Shown: positions 1 through 6,545 of the stretch, piece after piece
Layout: the number at the start of each line of letters is the position of its first letter
Numbering within the stretch: position 1 is the first letter of the stretch
NCBI GenBank assembly: GCA_945900695.1
Contig: CAMDJU010000110.1
Location: 1-8,529, forward strand
Direction: 5' to 3'
DNA length: 8,529 nucleotides
Origin: Bordetella parapertussis
GTDB lineage: Bacteria > Pseudomonadota > Gammaproteobacteria > Burkholderiales > Burkholderiaceae_C
Position numbers and translations under genes: made by a program
Notes under the pieces: model-generated
The model's database searches: none
Seen by the model: only the letters and a program-made list of their open reading frames with translations
What the model was told of the DNA's origin: nothing

Positions 1-271
1 CATACCAATCGATGACCATGCGCTGCTTCTCGGCGGTCAGCATGGGCTCTGTGTCTTGGTTGTCCAAGGTCAAAAGTCGCTTGTCGATGTACGACACATT
101 TTGAAATGGCGGGGGCAGTTTGACGTGCAGGCCAGGCTCTGTGATCACATCTTTGATTTGACCCAGGGAGTAGACAACCCCGAATTGACGTTGATCGACC
201 ACAAAAAGTGTGGAGCTGATGATCAACAAGGCCACCAGGCCAGAGGTGATGTAAAAACCAATTTTGTTCAT
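1..271 (-). CDS. hflC: HflC, SPFH-domain regulator of FtsH protease (N-terminal 90 residues, cut by window edge)
   Basis: HflC pairs with HflK to form a large inner-membrane assembly that encloses or controls the FtsH protease, with the SPFH (band 7/prohibitin-like) domain in the periplasm. I translated this partial gene directly. It starts MNKIGFYITSGL, has one hydrophobic segment at about residues 5-24, then VDQRQFGVVYSLGQ, which is the characteristic start of the SPFH domain, followed by a PPPFQNV segment, DKRLLTLD and TEPMLTAEKQ. These match HflC of betaproteobacteria. The ATG at 271-269 lies 18 nt after the hflK stop, with an AGG at 281-283 as a modest ribosome binding site, so the two subunits are likely co-translated. 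The reading frame is open to the left edge, and the C-terminal two thirds lie outside. No defect is seen in the visible part. Confidence 0.95.
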   Translation of the reverse strand, partial: MNKIGFYITSGLVALLIISSTLFVVDQRQFGVVYSLGQIKDVITEPGLHVKLPPPFQNVSYIDKRLLTLDNQDTEPMLTAEKQRMVIDWY

Positions 272-289
272 GATGGATGACCTGGGCTT

Positions 290-1708
290 TCAGCGGGCGT
301 CGCGGTCGCGGGAGCGAGCACCATCGCGGTTTCGCACATCCGCATTGGACGAGTTCGTCGGGGCATTGTTGTCAGCACCTGTCGATGGCACGGGTGCACT
401 CGATGCCGCAGCGGTGGATTGGGTGGCCTGCATGATTTTGTCCAGGGGCAGGTAGAGCAAATTGGAGCCTTGTTTGGACTCAACCAGCACTTTGGTGACA
501 TTGCTGTAGATTTGCTGCATGGCATCGATGTACATGCGGTCGCGCGTCACTTGCGGGGCTTTTTGGTACTCGTTGAGGACCGATCGGAATCGCTGCCCAT
601 CACCTTGCGCCTGCGCAATGATGCGGGATTTGTAGCCTTCCGCTTCCTCTTTCAAGCGGGATGCAGCACCAACCGCCCTGGGCACCACATCGTTGGCATA
701 AGCTTGGGCTTCGTTTTTGGCGCGCTCGCGCTCTTGCCCAGCCTTGAGCACATCGTCAAAGGCGGCTTGCACCTGCTCGGGAGGTCGCACACCCCCTTGC
801 TGCAAATTGATGCCCACCACCTCGATGCCCACTTTGTAGCGGTCCAAGATGATTTGCATGATGGCCCTGACACGCGGACCAATTTGATCGCGCTCTTCGG
901 ACAGCGCAGAATCCATGCGCATTTTTCCAACCACCTCGCGAACTGCGGTTTCAGCGGCCTGAACCACCGCATCTGTGGGATTTTTGCTTTCAAACAAATA
1001 CGCCCGGGCATCGGTCAATCGGTATTGCACCGCAAATTTCATTTCCAGAATGTTCTCGTCCTCTGTGAGCATGGCCGACTCACGCAAACCTGTGGCTTTG
1101 ATGACCGTGTCTCGGCCGATGTCCAAAGACCTGATTTGGGTGACAAAAACCAACTCATGGCGCTGTACCGGGTATGGCAAGCGCCAATTGAAACCCGCGC
1201 CCACCGTGCTCTGGTAACGACCAAACTGGGTGATGACAGCTTGTTGACCCTCTTGGACAATGAAAAAGCCGGTACCCAGCCAAATCAAGATGGCAATCGC
1301 CGCAATCACACCCATGCCTGCTCGGGCGTTTCCCATGTCGGGCTTGAAACCACCCCAATTGCCACCACCGGAGCCCCCGCCAGAGGAGCCACCACCCGTG
1401 GGACCACCCCGTTTGCCGCCCATGAGCTGGCCCAGTTTGCGATTGAAGTCACGCCAAATATCGTCCAAATCAGGCGGCCCAGAGCTGGGTCTGGGCGGCT
1501 GTTTTGGGGGTGACTCGTTGTCGGGCTTGGCCTCTGAATCTGGGGGCCGTGGGGGGTTGGCACCCGGGTCATTATTGGAAGAGGAGCCTTGTTGTGGCGA
1601 TCCTTGGCCGTCAGGCGCCCTGCCCCAGCGGCCATCATTGAGATTGAACATCCCCACCAGGCGCTTGGCCCATCCCAAACCCATAGGGTTCCATCGATTA
1701 AGGTTCAT
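290..1708 (-). CDS. hflK: HflK, SPFH-domain regulator of FtsH protease
   Basis: HflK is the partner of HflC in the complex that modulates FtsH in the inner membrane. The 472-residue product has the family layout. A Pro/Gly/Ser-rich cytoplasmic N-terminus contains FNLNDGRWGR (residues 21-30). A glycine-rich linker spans 97-120, one transmembrane helix covers about 133-151, and the SPFH domain opens with VQEGQQAVITQFGRY (151-165). An Ala/Glu-rich helical stretch at about 320-370 corresponds to the coiled-coil region. A low-complexity tail ends in alternating Arg and Asp (458-472). It is longer than E. coli HflK (about 419 residues) because of both disordered ends. The start is uncertain: ATG 1708 is used here, but ATG 1684 and ATG 1651 are in frame, and 1651 gives MFNLNDGRWGR, where many homologues begin. 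None has a strong Shine-Dalgarno sequence. It lies 118 nt after hflX. Confidence 0.96.
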   Translation of the reverse strand: MNLNRWNPMGLGWAKRLVGMFNLNDGRWGRAPDGQGSPQQGSSSNNDPGANPPRPPDSEAKPDNESPPKQPPRPSSGPPDLDDIWRDFNRKLGQLMGGKRGGPTGGGSSGGGSGGGNWGGFKPDMGNARAGMGVIAAIAILIWLGTGFFIVQEGQQAVITQFGRYQSTVGAGFNWRLPYPVQRHELVFVTQIRSLDIGRDTVIKATGLRESAMLTEDENILEMKFAVQYRLTDARAYLFESKNPTDAVVQAAETAVREVVGKMRMDSALSEERDQIGPRVRAIMQIILDRYKVGIEVVGINLQQGGVRPPEQVQAAFDDVLKAGQERERAKNEAQAYANDVVPRAVGAASRLKEEAEGYKSRIIAQAQGDGQRFRSVLNEYQKAPQVTRDRMYIDAMQQIYSNVTKVLVESKQGSNLLYLPLDKIMQATQSTAAASSAPVPSTGADNNAPTNSSNADVRNRDGARSRDRDAR

Positions 1709-1826
1709 GCGAGACCAACATTTCAGTCTAAAAGATATCCATTGTGCCCAATATCCAAAGTCCCTCTTTGACCTGGGTCGTAGAAAGCGTCAAAAGGCAT
1801 GGGTCTGGCGTGAGCACCACCATCGG
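1709..1826 (-). other. hflX-hflK intergenic region, possible internal promoter or leader
   Basis: This is the widest gap in the window at 118 nt. On the transcribed strand it is AT-richer towards hflK and carries two copies of GGATAT (1751-1756 and 1735-1740), with the short dyad ATTG-GGCA-CAAT between them (1741-1752). A weak promoter-like pair is TTTGGA (1754-1759) and TATCTT (1732-1737), 16 nt apart, each matching the sigma-70 consensus poorly. A TTGACG at 1788-1793 has no matching -10. No hairpin followed by a T run is present, so I see no terminator after hflX. The region may hold an hflKC promoter, but the sequence does not prove it. Confidence 0.3.
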
Positions 1827-3020
1827 TCACACGGGCTCGGCGACTTGCGAACGATGTGACCTCAGGGCCAATTCGGTGCGCAACTCGGTCAAACCCAATC
1901 CGGTTTGGGCACTGATGAAAAACCGGTCCACCGGCACACCATCGAGCTCGTAGAGATCATGCGTTTGCACGGGCTTGCGAAAATCAGGCAAGGCGTCCAC
2001 CTTGTTAAAGACCAAAAGCTGCGGGATATGTTGGGCACCGATCTCTTCCAAAACATTTTGGACTTGTTGAATTTGCGCCGTCCACTCTGTGTGGTGGGCA
2101 TCCACCACATGCAAAAGCAAATCAGCCTCGGCCGCCTCTTGCAAGGTGGCCGCAAATGCTTTGACCAGGCCGTGGGGCAAATCGCGGATGAACCCTACGG
2201 TATCGGACAGCAACACCGAAGTGGCCAATCCATCTGATTGACCCAGGTAGATTTGTCGGGTGGTGGTGTCCAATGTGGCAAACAATTGATCCGCGGCGTA
2301 GCTTCGTGCTTTGACCAAGGCATTGAACAAAGTGGATTTGCCCGCATTGGTATAGCCGACCAAGGAGATGCGAAAGGAATCCTTGCGCAATCTTTGCTTG
2401 CGCTGTGTTTGGCGTTGGCGCATGACTTTGTCAAGCCGCTCGCGGGTGCGTTTGATGCCCTCGCCCAGCATGCGGCGATCGAGCTCAATTTGGGTTTCAC
2501 CCGGCCCACCGCGATTGCCAATACCGCCGCGCTGTCGCTCCAAATGGGACCACCTGCGCACCAATCGGGTGGACAAATATTGAAGCCGTGCCAATTCCAC
2601 CTGAAGTTTGCCCTCGTGACTGCGGGCACGCTGGGCAAATATTTCCAATATCAACAAGGTGCGGTCATTGACCGGCATGTCCCAATGGCGCTCTAAATTG
2701 CGCTGCTGGGCAGGGCTCAAGGACTGGTCGAAAACCACCTCAACCGCGCCCAGTTGGGAGGCCAATGCTTTGATTTCCTCGGCCTTGCCTTTGCCCACAA
2801 ACAACGCCGGATCAGGCGCTTGGCGCTTGCAAGTGATTTTGCCAACCGGGTGCATGCCGGCACTTTGAACCAGCAAAGCCAACTCTTCCAAATTGGCATC
2901 GAACCCATCGGTGTGGAAATCCACCCCCACCAACAAGACCGGGGTGGCTGTTGAGTTGGTCTTGTTATTCAAAAGATGCGGGGTGATCTGGGGTGCACAA
3001 CAAGCACCAAGGGCAGACAA
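1827..3020 (-). CDS. hflX: HflX, ribosome-associated GTPase
   Basis: HflX is a translational GTPase-like protein that binds 50S and 70S ribosomes and splits stalled or stress-inactivated ribosomes. The product from TTG 3020 is 397 residues (E. coli about 426). The N-terminal HflX domain spans about 30-205 and includes ALFVGKGKAEE (72-82) and the glycine-rich GGPGET (171-176), followed by a basic helical linker. The G domain has G1 GYTNAGKST (222-230), G3 DTVGF (273-277), G4 NKVD (339-342) and G5 SAQTG (370-374), all intact. No ATG precedes the conserved domain. Possible starts are TTG 3020, TTG 2972, TTG 2936/2933 and GTG 2930, none with a clear Shine-Dalgarno sequence, so the start is uncertain by up to 30 codons. 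The gene follows hfq in the same reading frame, with the hfq TGA as the only break. The hfq-hflX pairing is conserved in proteobacteria. Confidence 0.95.
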   Translation of the reverse strand: MSALGACCAPQITPHLLNNKTNSTATPVLLVGVDFHTDGFDANLEELALLVQSAGMHPVGKITCKRQAPDPALFVGKGKAEEIKALASQLGAVEVVFDQSLSPAQQRNLERHWDMPVNDRTLLILEIFAQRARSHEGKLQVELARLQYLSTRLVRRWSHLERQRGGIGNRGGPGETQIELDRRMLGEGIKRTRERLDKVMRQRQTQRKQRLRKDSFRISLVGYTNAGKSTLFNALVKARSYAADQLFATLDTTTRQIYLGQSDGLATSVLLSDTVGFIRDLPHGLVKAFAATLQEAAEADLLLHVVDAHHTEWTAQIQQVQNVLEEIGAQHIPQLLVFNKVDALPDFRKPVQTHDLYELDGVPVDRFFISAQTGLGLTELRTELALRSHRSQVAEPV

Positions 3021-3044
3021 TCCAGCAGATGATGGGCGTGATGT

Positions 3045-3296
3045 TCAGGCACCCTCTGCCGTGGGAGCGACTTCGTCGGATTGGTAGGTCACTGCGCGCC
3101 CAGGAACAATGGTAGAAATAGCGTGTTTATAGACCATTTGGGTGACTGTGTTCCTCAGAAGAACCACATATTGGTCAAAGGATTCCACCTGCCCTTGCAA
3201 TTTGATGCCATTGACCAAATAAATCGATACTGGAATGTGTTCTCTGCGCAATGCATTGAGAAACGGATCTTGTAATAACTGCCCTTTGTTGCCCAC
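3045..3296 (-). CDS. hfq: Hfq, RNA chaperone (Sm-like hexamer)
   Basis: Hfq forms a ring-shaped hexamer that binds small RNAs and mRNAs and promotes their pairing. The 83-residue product contains the whole Sm fold: [16 protein letters not shown] at 4-19, Sm1 around VNGIKLQG (28-35) and SFDQYVV (39-45), and Sm2 with VYKHAIS (55-61). The proximal-face signature Y56-K57-H58 and Q9-D10 are present, as is Y26 on the distal face. Differences from E. coli are Tyr43 in place of Phe42 and His20 in place of the third rim arginine, Arg19. The acidic tail is short, about 16 residues, against the long one of E. coli. GTG 3296 is chosen because it starts at the conserved N-terminus and is preceded by GGAG at good spacing. 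The gene is 77 nt after der, without miaA, and just before hflX. Confidence 0.98.
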   Translation of the reverse strand: MGNKGQLLQDPFLNALRREHIPVSIYLVNGIKLQGQVESFDQYVVLLRNTVTQMVYKHAISTIVPGRAVTYQSDEVAPTAEGA

Positions 3297-3373
3297 GATA
3301 TTCTCCGTGTTGGTGATGAAGCTTCGACCTTACCACATGCCCCTGATGGGGGATTTGCGCTGGCGCAAAAAAC
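3297..3373 (-). other. der-hfq intergenic leader with two small hairpins
   Basis: This 77-nt stretch would form the hfq 5' leader, or the spacer in a der-hfq transcript. It contains two adjacent perfect short inverted repeats. A 6-bp stem TTTGCG/CGCAAA with a 4-nt loop sits at 3354-3369, and a 4-bp CCCC/GGGG stem with a 4-nt loop sits at 3340-3351. Neither is followed by a T run on the transcribed strand, so they do not look like an intrinsic terminator. They could stabilise the transcript or shape hfq translation. No convincing sigma-70 promoter was seen in the gap. Confidence 0.35.
3303..3306 (-). promoter_or_regulatory. Shine-Dalgarno site of hfq
   Basis: GGAG lies 6 nt upstream of the GTG at 3294-3296. 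It is one of the clearest ribosome binding sites in the window and decides the hfq start, since no ATG is available near the conserved N-terminus. In E. coli, Hfq represses its own translation through its 5' leader; whether this site is used in that way here is unknown. Confidence 0.7.
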
Positions 3374-4717
3374 TCAATCTGCCTTGTTTTTGTAGGGGTT
3401 TTCTGAGGTTTTCATTTCGATGCGCAAGGGCGTGCCCTCCAAATTGAAAGCTTTTCGAAATCGACCTTCTAAATACCGCTTGTAAGACGCGCCCACATGC
3501 TCCAAAGAGTTGCCATGGATGATGATGACCGGTGGGTTCATGCCGCCTTGGTGGGCATAGCGCAGTTTGGGTCTGAACATGCCCGCCCTTTGGGGGGATT
3601 GAAATTGCACCGCTTCCAGCAACAAGCGTGTCAACACCGGGGTGGTCATTTTGCAGGTGGCCGCACGATGGGCCTGCGTGATCGAGGCCCACACAGGAGC
3701 CAACCCTTGGCGTTTTTTCGCCGATATGAGGTGAATGGCCGCAAATTTCAAAAAAGCCAAACGGGCCTCGATGGACCGATGCACCAACTCACGTTGATAA
3801 GCGTCTACTGCGTCCCATTTGTTGACCGCCAAGACCACGGCTCGCCCACTCTCCAAAATAAAACCAGCAATGTGCGCATCTTGATCGGTCACCCCTTGGG
3901 TGGCATCTAAAAGCAGCAAGACCACGTTGGCAGACTCAATGGCTTGCAGGGTTTTGACAACGGAAAACTTTTCGATGGCTTCAAAAACGCGCCCTTTGCG
4001 ACGCAGGCCAGCAGTGTCGATCACCTCATAGCGCTGACCGCCCCGCTCAAAAGGCACACTGATCGCATCTCGGGTGGTGCCGGGTTGATCAAATGCGACC
4101 AAGCGCTCCTCACCCAACCAGTTGTTGATCAACGTTGATTTACCCACATTTGGGCGCCCTGCCACGGCCAGTTTGATGGTTCCCTCGGCGCAAGCATCGT
4201 CTTCAGCACCAAAGAGTCCTGTGTCATACAGCGGTTGAAGCGCCACCTCGACCAAACTGCGAATACCCTGACCATGCGCCGCTGACACCGGATGCACTTC
4301 GCCCAAGCCCAATTCGTAAAATTCTGAAAGCTGCACGCCTTGCTGCATGCCCTCGGCTTTGTTGGCGGTGAGAACACAAGGCTTGCTGAGTTTGCGCAAA
4401 AAATTGGCAATGTCATGGTCTTGGGCGCTCAAGCCCTCGCGGGCATCGACCACAAAAATCACCACATCGGCTTCAGCCACGGCCTGCTGGGTTTGCTTGG
4501 CCATCTCTTTATAGATGCCGCCCGATGCATCGGGCTCAAACCCCCCCGTATCCACCGCTATGAATTCAAAGGCGCCTTGTTTACCCTGCCCGTAATGGCG
4601 ATCCCGGGTCAAGCCGGGGAAATCGGCAACGATGGCGTCTCGCGACTGGGTCAATCGATTGAAGAGGGTGGATTTGCCCACATTGGGCCGCCCCACCAGG
4701 GCCAATACAGGCTTCAT
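3374..4717 (-). CDS. der: Der (EngA), double-domain GTPase for 50S ribosome assembly
   Basis: Der is an essential GTPase with two tandem G domains and a C-terminal KH-like domain; it helps mature the large ribosomal subunit. The 447-residue product has the normal family length. G domain 1 has G1 GRPNVGKST (9-17), DFPGLTRDR (32-40, G2 region), G3 DTGG (56-59) and G4 NKAE (119-122), where the usual final Asp is Glu. G domain 2 has G1 GRPNVGKST (187-195), QPGTTRD (211-217), G3 DTAG (234-237), G4 NKWD (299-302) and G5 ISAKK (331-335). The KH-like domain runs from about 353 and includes PPVIIIHGN (395-403) and the terminal NPYKNK. The start is ATG 4717, just before the conserved [11 protein letters not shown]. 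The longer open frame upstream to 4810 overlaps bamB and looks non-native. ATG overlaps the bamB TGA as ATGA, so translational coupling is likely, and there is no strong Shine-Dalgarno sequence. Confidence 0.98.
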   Translation of the reverse strand: MKPVLALVGRPNVGKSTLFNRLTQSRDAIVADFPGLTRDRHYGQGKQGAFEFIAVDTGGFEPDASGGIYKEMAKQTQQAVAEADVVIFVVDAREGLSAQDHDIANFLRKLSKPCVLTANKAEGMQQGVQLSEFYELGLGEVHPVSAAHGQGIRSLVEVALQPLYDTGLFGAEDDACAEGTIKLAVAGRPNVGKSTLINNWLGEERLVAFDQPGTTRDAISVPFERGGQRYEVIDTAGLRRKGRVFEAIEKFSVVKTLQAIESANVVLLLLDATQGVTDQDAHIAGFILESGRAVVLAVNKWDAVDAYQRELVHRSIEARLAFLKFAAIHLISAKKRQGLAPVWASITQAHRAATCKMTTPVLTRLLLEAVQFQSPQRAGMFRPKLRYAHQGGMNPPVIIIHGNSLEHVGASYKRYLEGRFRKAFNLEGTPLRIEMKTSENPYKNKAD

Positions 4718-5871
4718 GGCTGGGCAGGCGAAATCTGCCAGGCCTGCACCAATCCTTTGCGGGTTACCGTGATGATGCGGTCTTGCGCCGCAGTGGGGTT
4801 GGCGGCCCACCCACTGCCATCACTGGCAACGCGGTGAATCAATGCGCCATCTTGGTTGGAGAAGAAATACAACTGTCCACCGCTGTCGCCCACTACCGAA
4901 GCGGTCGGGGTGACCAGGGGGGCGGTCAACTGACGGTAACGCAAGCGGTCAGATTCCCACAGTTTTTCACCATTGCTTCGGCTCCAGGCCATCAGCATGC
5001 CATTGCCGTCCGAGGCCAAGAGCATGCGGTCGTTACCCGACAGGCCTTGATCACCCACCGATCGGCGACTCCACAACACAGCGGCATTGCGGGTATCGAC
5101 GCAGCCGATTTGGGCTTGGAATGCCCGGGCACAAACCACTGTTGAAGCACGCGATGCGGGGCCCACCAGGTCGACCAAACGCTCCATGTCATTGGTGCCC
5201 CGGGACGTGCCAATCGAGGCTTCCCACAAAACAGCGCCACTGAGAGGCTGAATACCGACCAAACGTCCGCCTTGGCCAGCGACCAACATGTCGCCCACGG
5301 GCAACAACACACCCATTTGTCGCAGCACCAAGGGCTCGCCCGGGCGGGATTGGCTCCACAGCACCCGACCATTGGCGGCATCAAAGGCCCAAACACTGCG
5401 GTCGGCACTGAGCACAAACACCCGACCTCCGGCCACCAGGGGTGGCGTGAAGGACTGGGCCGTCATGGCTTTGCGCCAAATTTCTTTGCCGTTGCGGATC
5501 ACGATCAACTCGTTTTGCTGGCCCATGACCGCATAAAACTGACCATCGCTGCCCACCCCAGCACTCAAAGGCCCCACCTGCGTGCGCCACAACTCACGCC
5601 CCGTGGCAAGGTCCAAAGCCCAAACTGCGCCTCTGGCGTTGGCCAATGCCAAACCATTGGTTTGCACATTGACAGCCAATGGAATGTCAATGGCGCCGGC
5701 CACAAATGACCATGCGGATTGCAGGCGCAAAGTGTTGGGCACGGCACCTACGTCAGCCGGCTTGACCTTGGGACTGGAACCACAGCCCACCACCAAAGAC
5801 AGCGCCAAACAACCAACCCAAAAGAAAAGATTTTGGGGGCTCATGGCTCGAAGCCTCAAAAACCACGCCAT
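4714..5871 (-). CDS. bamB: BamB, lipoprotein of the outer-membrane protein assembly (BAM) complex
   Basis: BamB binds BamA at the periplasmic face of the outer membrane and aids beta-barrel insertion. The product is 385 residues from ATG 5871 (E. coli about 392). A signal peptide ends in the lipobox LVVGC with Cys30 as the lipidation site. Gly follows it, not Asp, which fits sorting to the outer membrane. The rest is an eight-bladed-propeller type sequence with repeated PQQ-like blade motifs ending in a Trp, for example [32 protein letters not shown] and [11 protein letters not shown]. Three starts are possible. GTG 5874 and ATG 5871 both overlap the yfgM TGA and give an n-region with two arginines. 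ATG 5844 has an upstream GAGG but gives an n-region without positive charge. I prefer 5871. The neighbourhood yfgM-bamB-der is conserved in proteobacteria. Confidence 0.96.
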   Translation of the reverse strand: MAWFLRLRAMSPQNLFFWVGCLALSLVVGCGSSPKVKPADVGAVPNTLRLQSAWSFVAGAIDIPLAVNVQTNGLALANARGAVWALDLATGRELWRTQVGPLSAGVGSDGQFYAVMGQQNELIVIRNGKEIWRKAMTAQSFTPPLVAGGRVFVLSADRSVWAFDAANGRVLWSQSRPGEPLVLRQMGVLLPVGDMLVAGQGGRLVGIQPLSGAVLWEASIGTSRGTNDMERLVDLVGPASRASTVVCARAFQAQIGCVDTRNAAVLWSRRSVGDQGLSGNDRMLLASDGNGMLMAWSRSNGEKLWESDRLRYRQLTAPLVTPTASVVGDSGGQLYFFSNQDGALIHRVASDGSGWAANPTAAQDRIITVTRKGLVQAWQISPAQP

Positions 5872-6536
5872 CACGGCTTATCCGTTTCTGGGGCTTTGGG
5901 GGCTACGCCGAGAGCTGCCAATTTGATTTCGAGCAACCGGCGGTATTCAGCCCGCTCATCCATGGCCTTCCAAGCATTTTGGTAGAGACCGATGGCATCG
6001 CTCTTTTTGCCTTCCAGCATGGCCAAATCACCCAAGCGGTCTTGAACCAGGGCTTGGTAAGCGCTGGGCAAAGAGGCCGTCAACAACTGGCGAGCTGCTT
6101 CATTTTGCTTTTTGTCAATGAGAATGGCCGATAAACGCAACCGGGCAACAGCTTGATAACCCGCATCAGAACCATGCTCGACAACCCATTGCAATTGGGT
6201 TTGGGCATCGTCTACGCGCTCTTTTTCGTGCAACATTTGCGCCAACAACAACCCGGACTGAGTGGCATAAACCGTGGACCCGAACTTGTCCTTGATATCA
6301 GACACAGCCCGCTCCATCAGGGCCAGATCGGCGCTGCGTTGGGCCCGTTCCACGGTATCGAACAACACCGTGGCCTGAGAGGCCTGTTGCCGTTGCCAGT
6401 AATTCCAACCGTTGTAGCCCAAATAAGCCAAAGCCAACACCGCCATGACCGTGCTGATGGCGTTGCCCCATTGCGCCCAAAAATGCTTGAGCTGATCGAG
6501 TTGTTCTTGCTCTTCTAAGTCGAGATTCGTCGCCAT
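5871..6536 (-). CDS. yfgM: YfgM-family membrane-anchored tetratricopeptide repeat protein
   Basis: The 221-residue product has the architecture of the YfgM/TPR_21 family: a short acidic cytoplasmic N-terminus (LDLEEQEQLDQLKHFW), one transmembrane helix at about residues 26-44, and a periplasmic helical domain with degenerate TPR-like repeats (for example the helices around ATQSGLLLAQMLHEKE, AGYQAVARLRLSAIL and LVQDRLGDLAMLEGK). In E. coli, YfgM associates with the SecYEG translocon and the chaperone PpiD and is thought to pass clients to periplasmic chaperones. Its position just before bamB fits a role in envelope protein traffic. ATG 6536 follows the hisS stop by 7 nt, with AGGA well placed. 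It ends in a TGA that overlaps bamB. Assignment to the family is firm from layout and context; the exact role in this organism is inferred. Confidence 0.92.
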   Translation of the reverse strand: MATNLDLEEQEQLDQLKHFWAQWGNAISTVMAVLALAYLGYNGWNYWQRQQASQATVLFDTVERAQRSADLALMERAVSDIKDKFGSTVYATQSGLLLAQMLHEKERVDDAQTQLQWVVEHGSDAGYQAVARLRLSAILIDKKQNEAARQLLTASLPSAYQALVQDRLGDLAMLEGKKSDAIGLYQNAWKAMDERAEYRRLLEIKLAALGVAPKAPETDKP

Positions 6537-6541
6537 GGTAT

Positions 6542-6545
6542 TCCT
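6542..6545 (-). promoter_or_regulatory. Shine-Dalgarno site of yfgM overlapping the hisS stop
   Basis: AGGA sits 5 nt upstream of the yfgM ATG, and its first two bases are the last two of the hisS stop codon TAG (6544-6546). Ribosomes ending hisS would finish on the site, which suggests coupled translation. Confidence 0.6.

Noticed and set aside
419..1513. A 364-codon open frame on the plus strand opposite hflK
   Set aside because: It is in exact codon register with hflK, where antisense stops arise only from Leu TTA/CTA and Ser TCA codons, which are rare here. The protein shows no recognisable domain, while hflK on the other strand is fully convincing.
1765..1793. TTGACG as a -35 element upstream of hflK
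   Set aside because: No acceptable -10 hexamer lies 16-18 nt downstream.
1260..1859. A 199-codon Pro-rich open frame on the plus strand
   Set aside because: Its proline runs are the reverse complement of the Gly-rich hflK linker; it also crosses the hflX-hflK gap with no sign of a family.
2238..2696. A plus-strand open frame opposite hflX
   Set aside because: Codon-register shadow of hflX, with no recognisable product.
3354..3372. Inverted repeat followed by six A on the plus strand, considered as a terminator
   Set aside because: On the transcribed minus strand the T run comes before the hairpin, not after it; on the plus strand the run is A, not T.
3345..3380. A heat-shock (sigma-32 like) promoter before hfq, from a CCCCAT element and an upstream ATTGAGT
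   Set aside because: The spacing of about 21 nt is too long for the class and the -35 match is poor.
4718..4810. A possible 31-residue N-terminal extension of Der
   Set aside because: It overlaps the end of bamB, and its His/Pro-rich sequence is unlike Der. The conserved protein begins at ATG 4717.
4340..4837. A plus-strand open frame opposite der and the end of bamB
   Set aside because: In register with der over most of its length; a shadow with no ribosome binding site or family resemblance that I can see.
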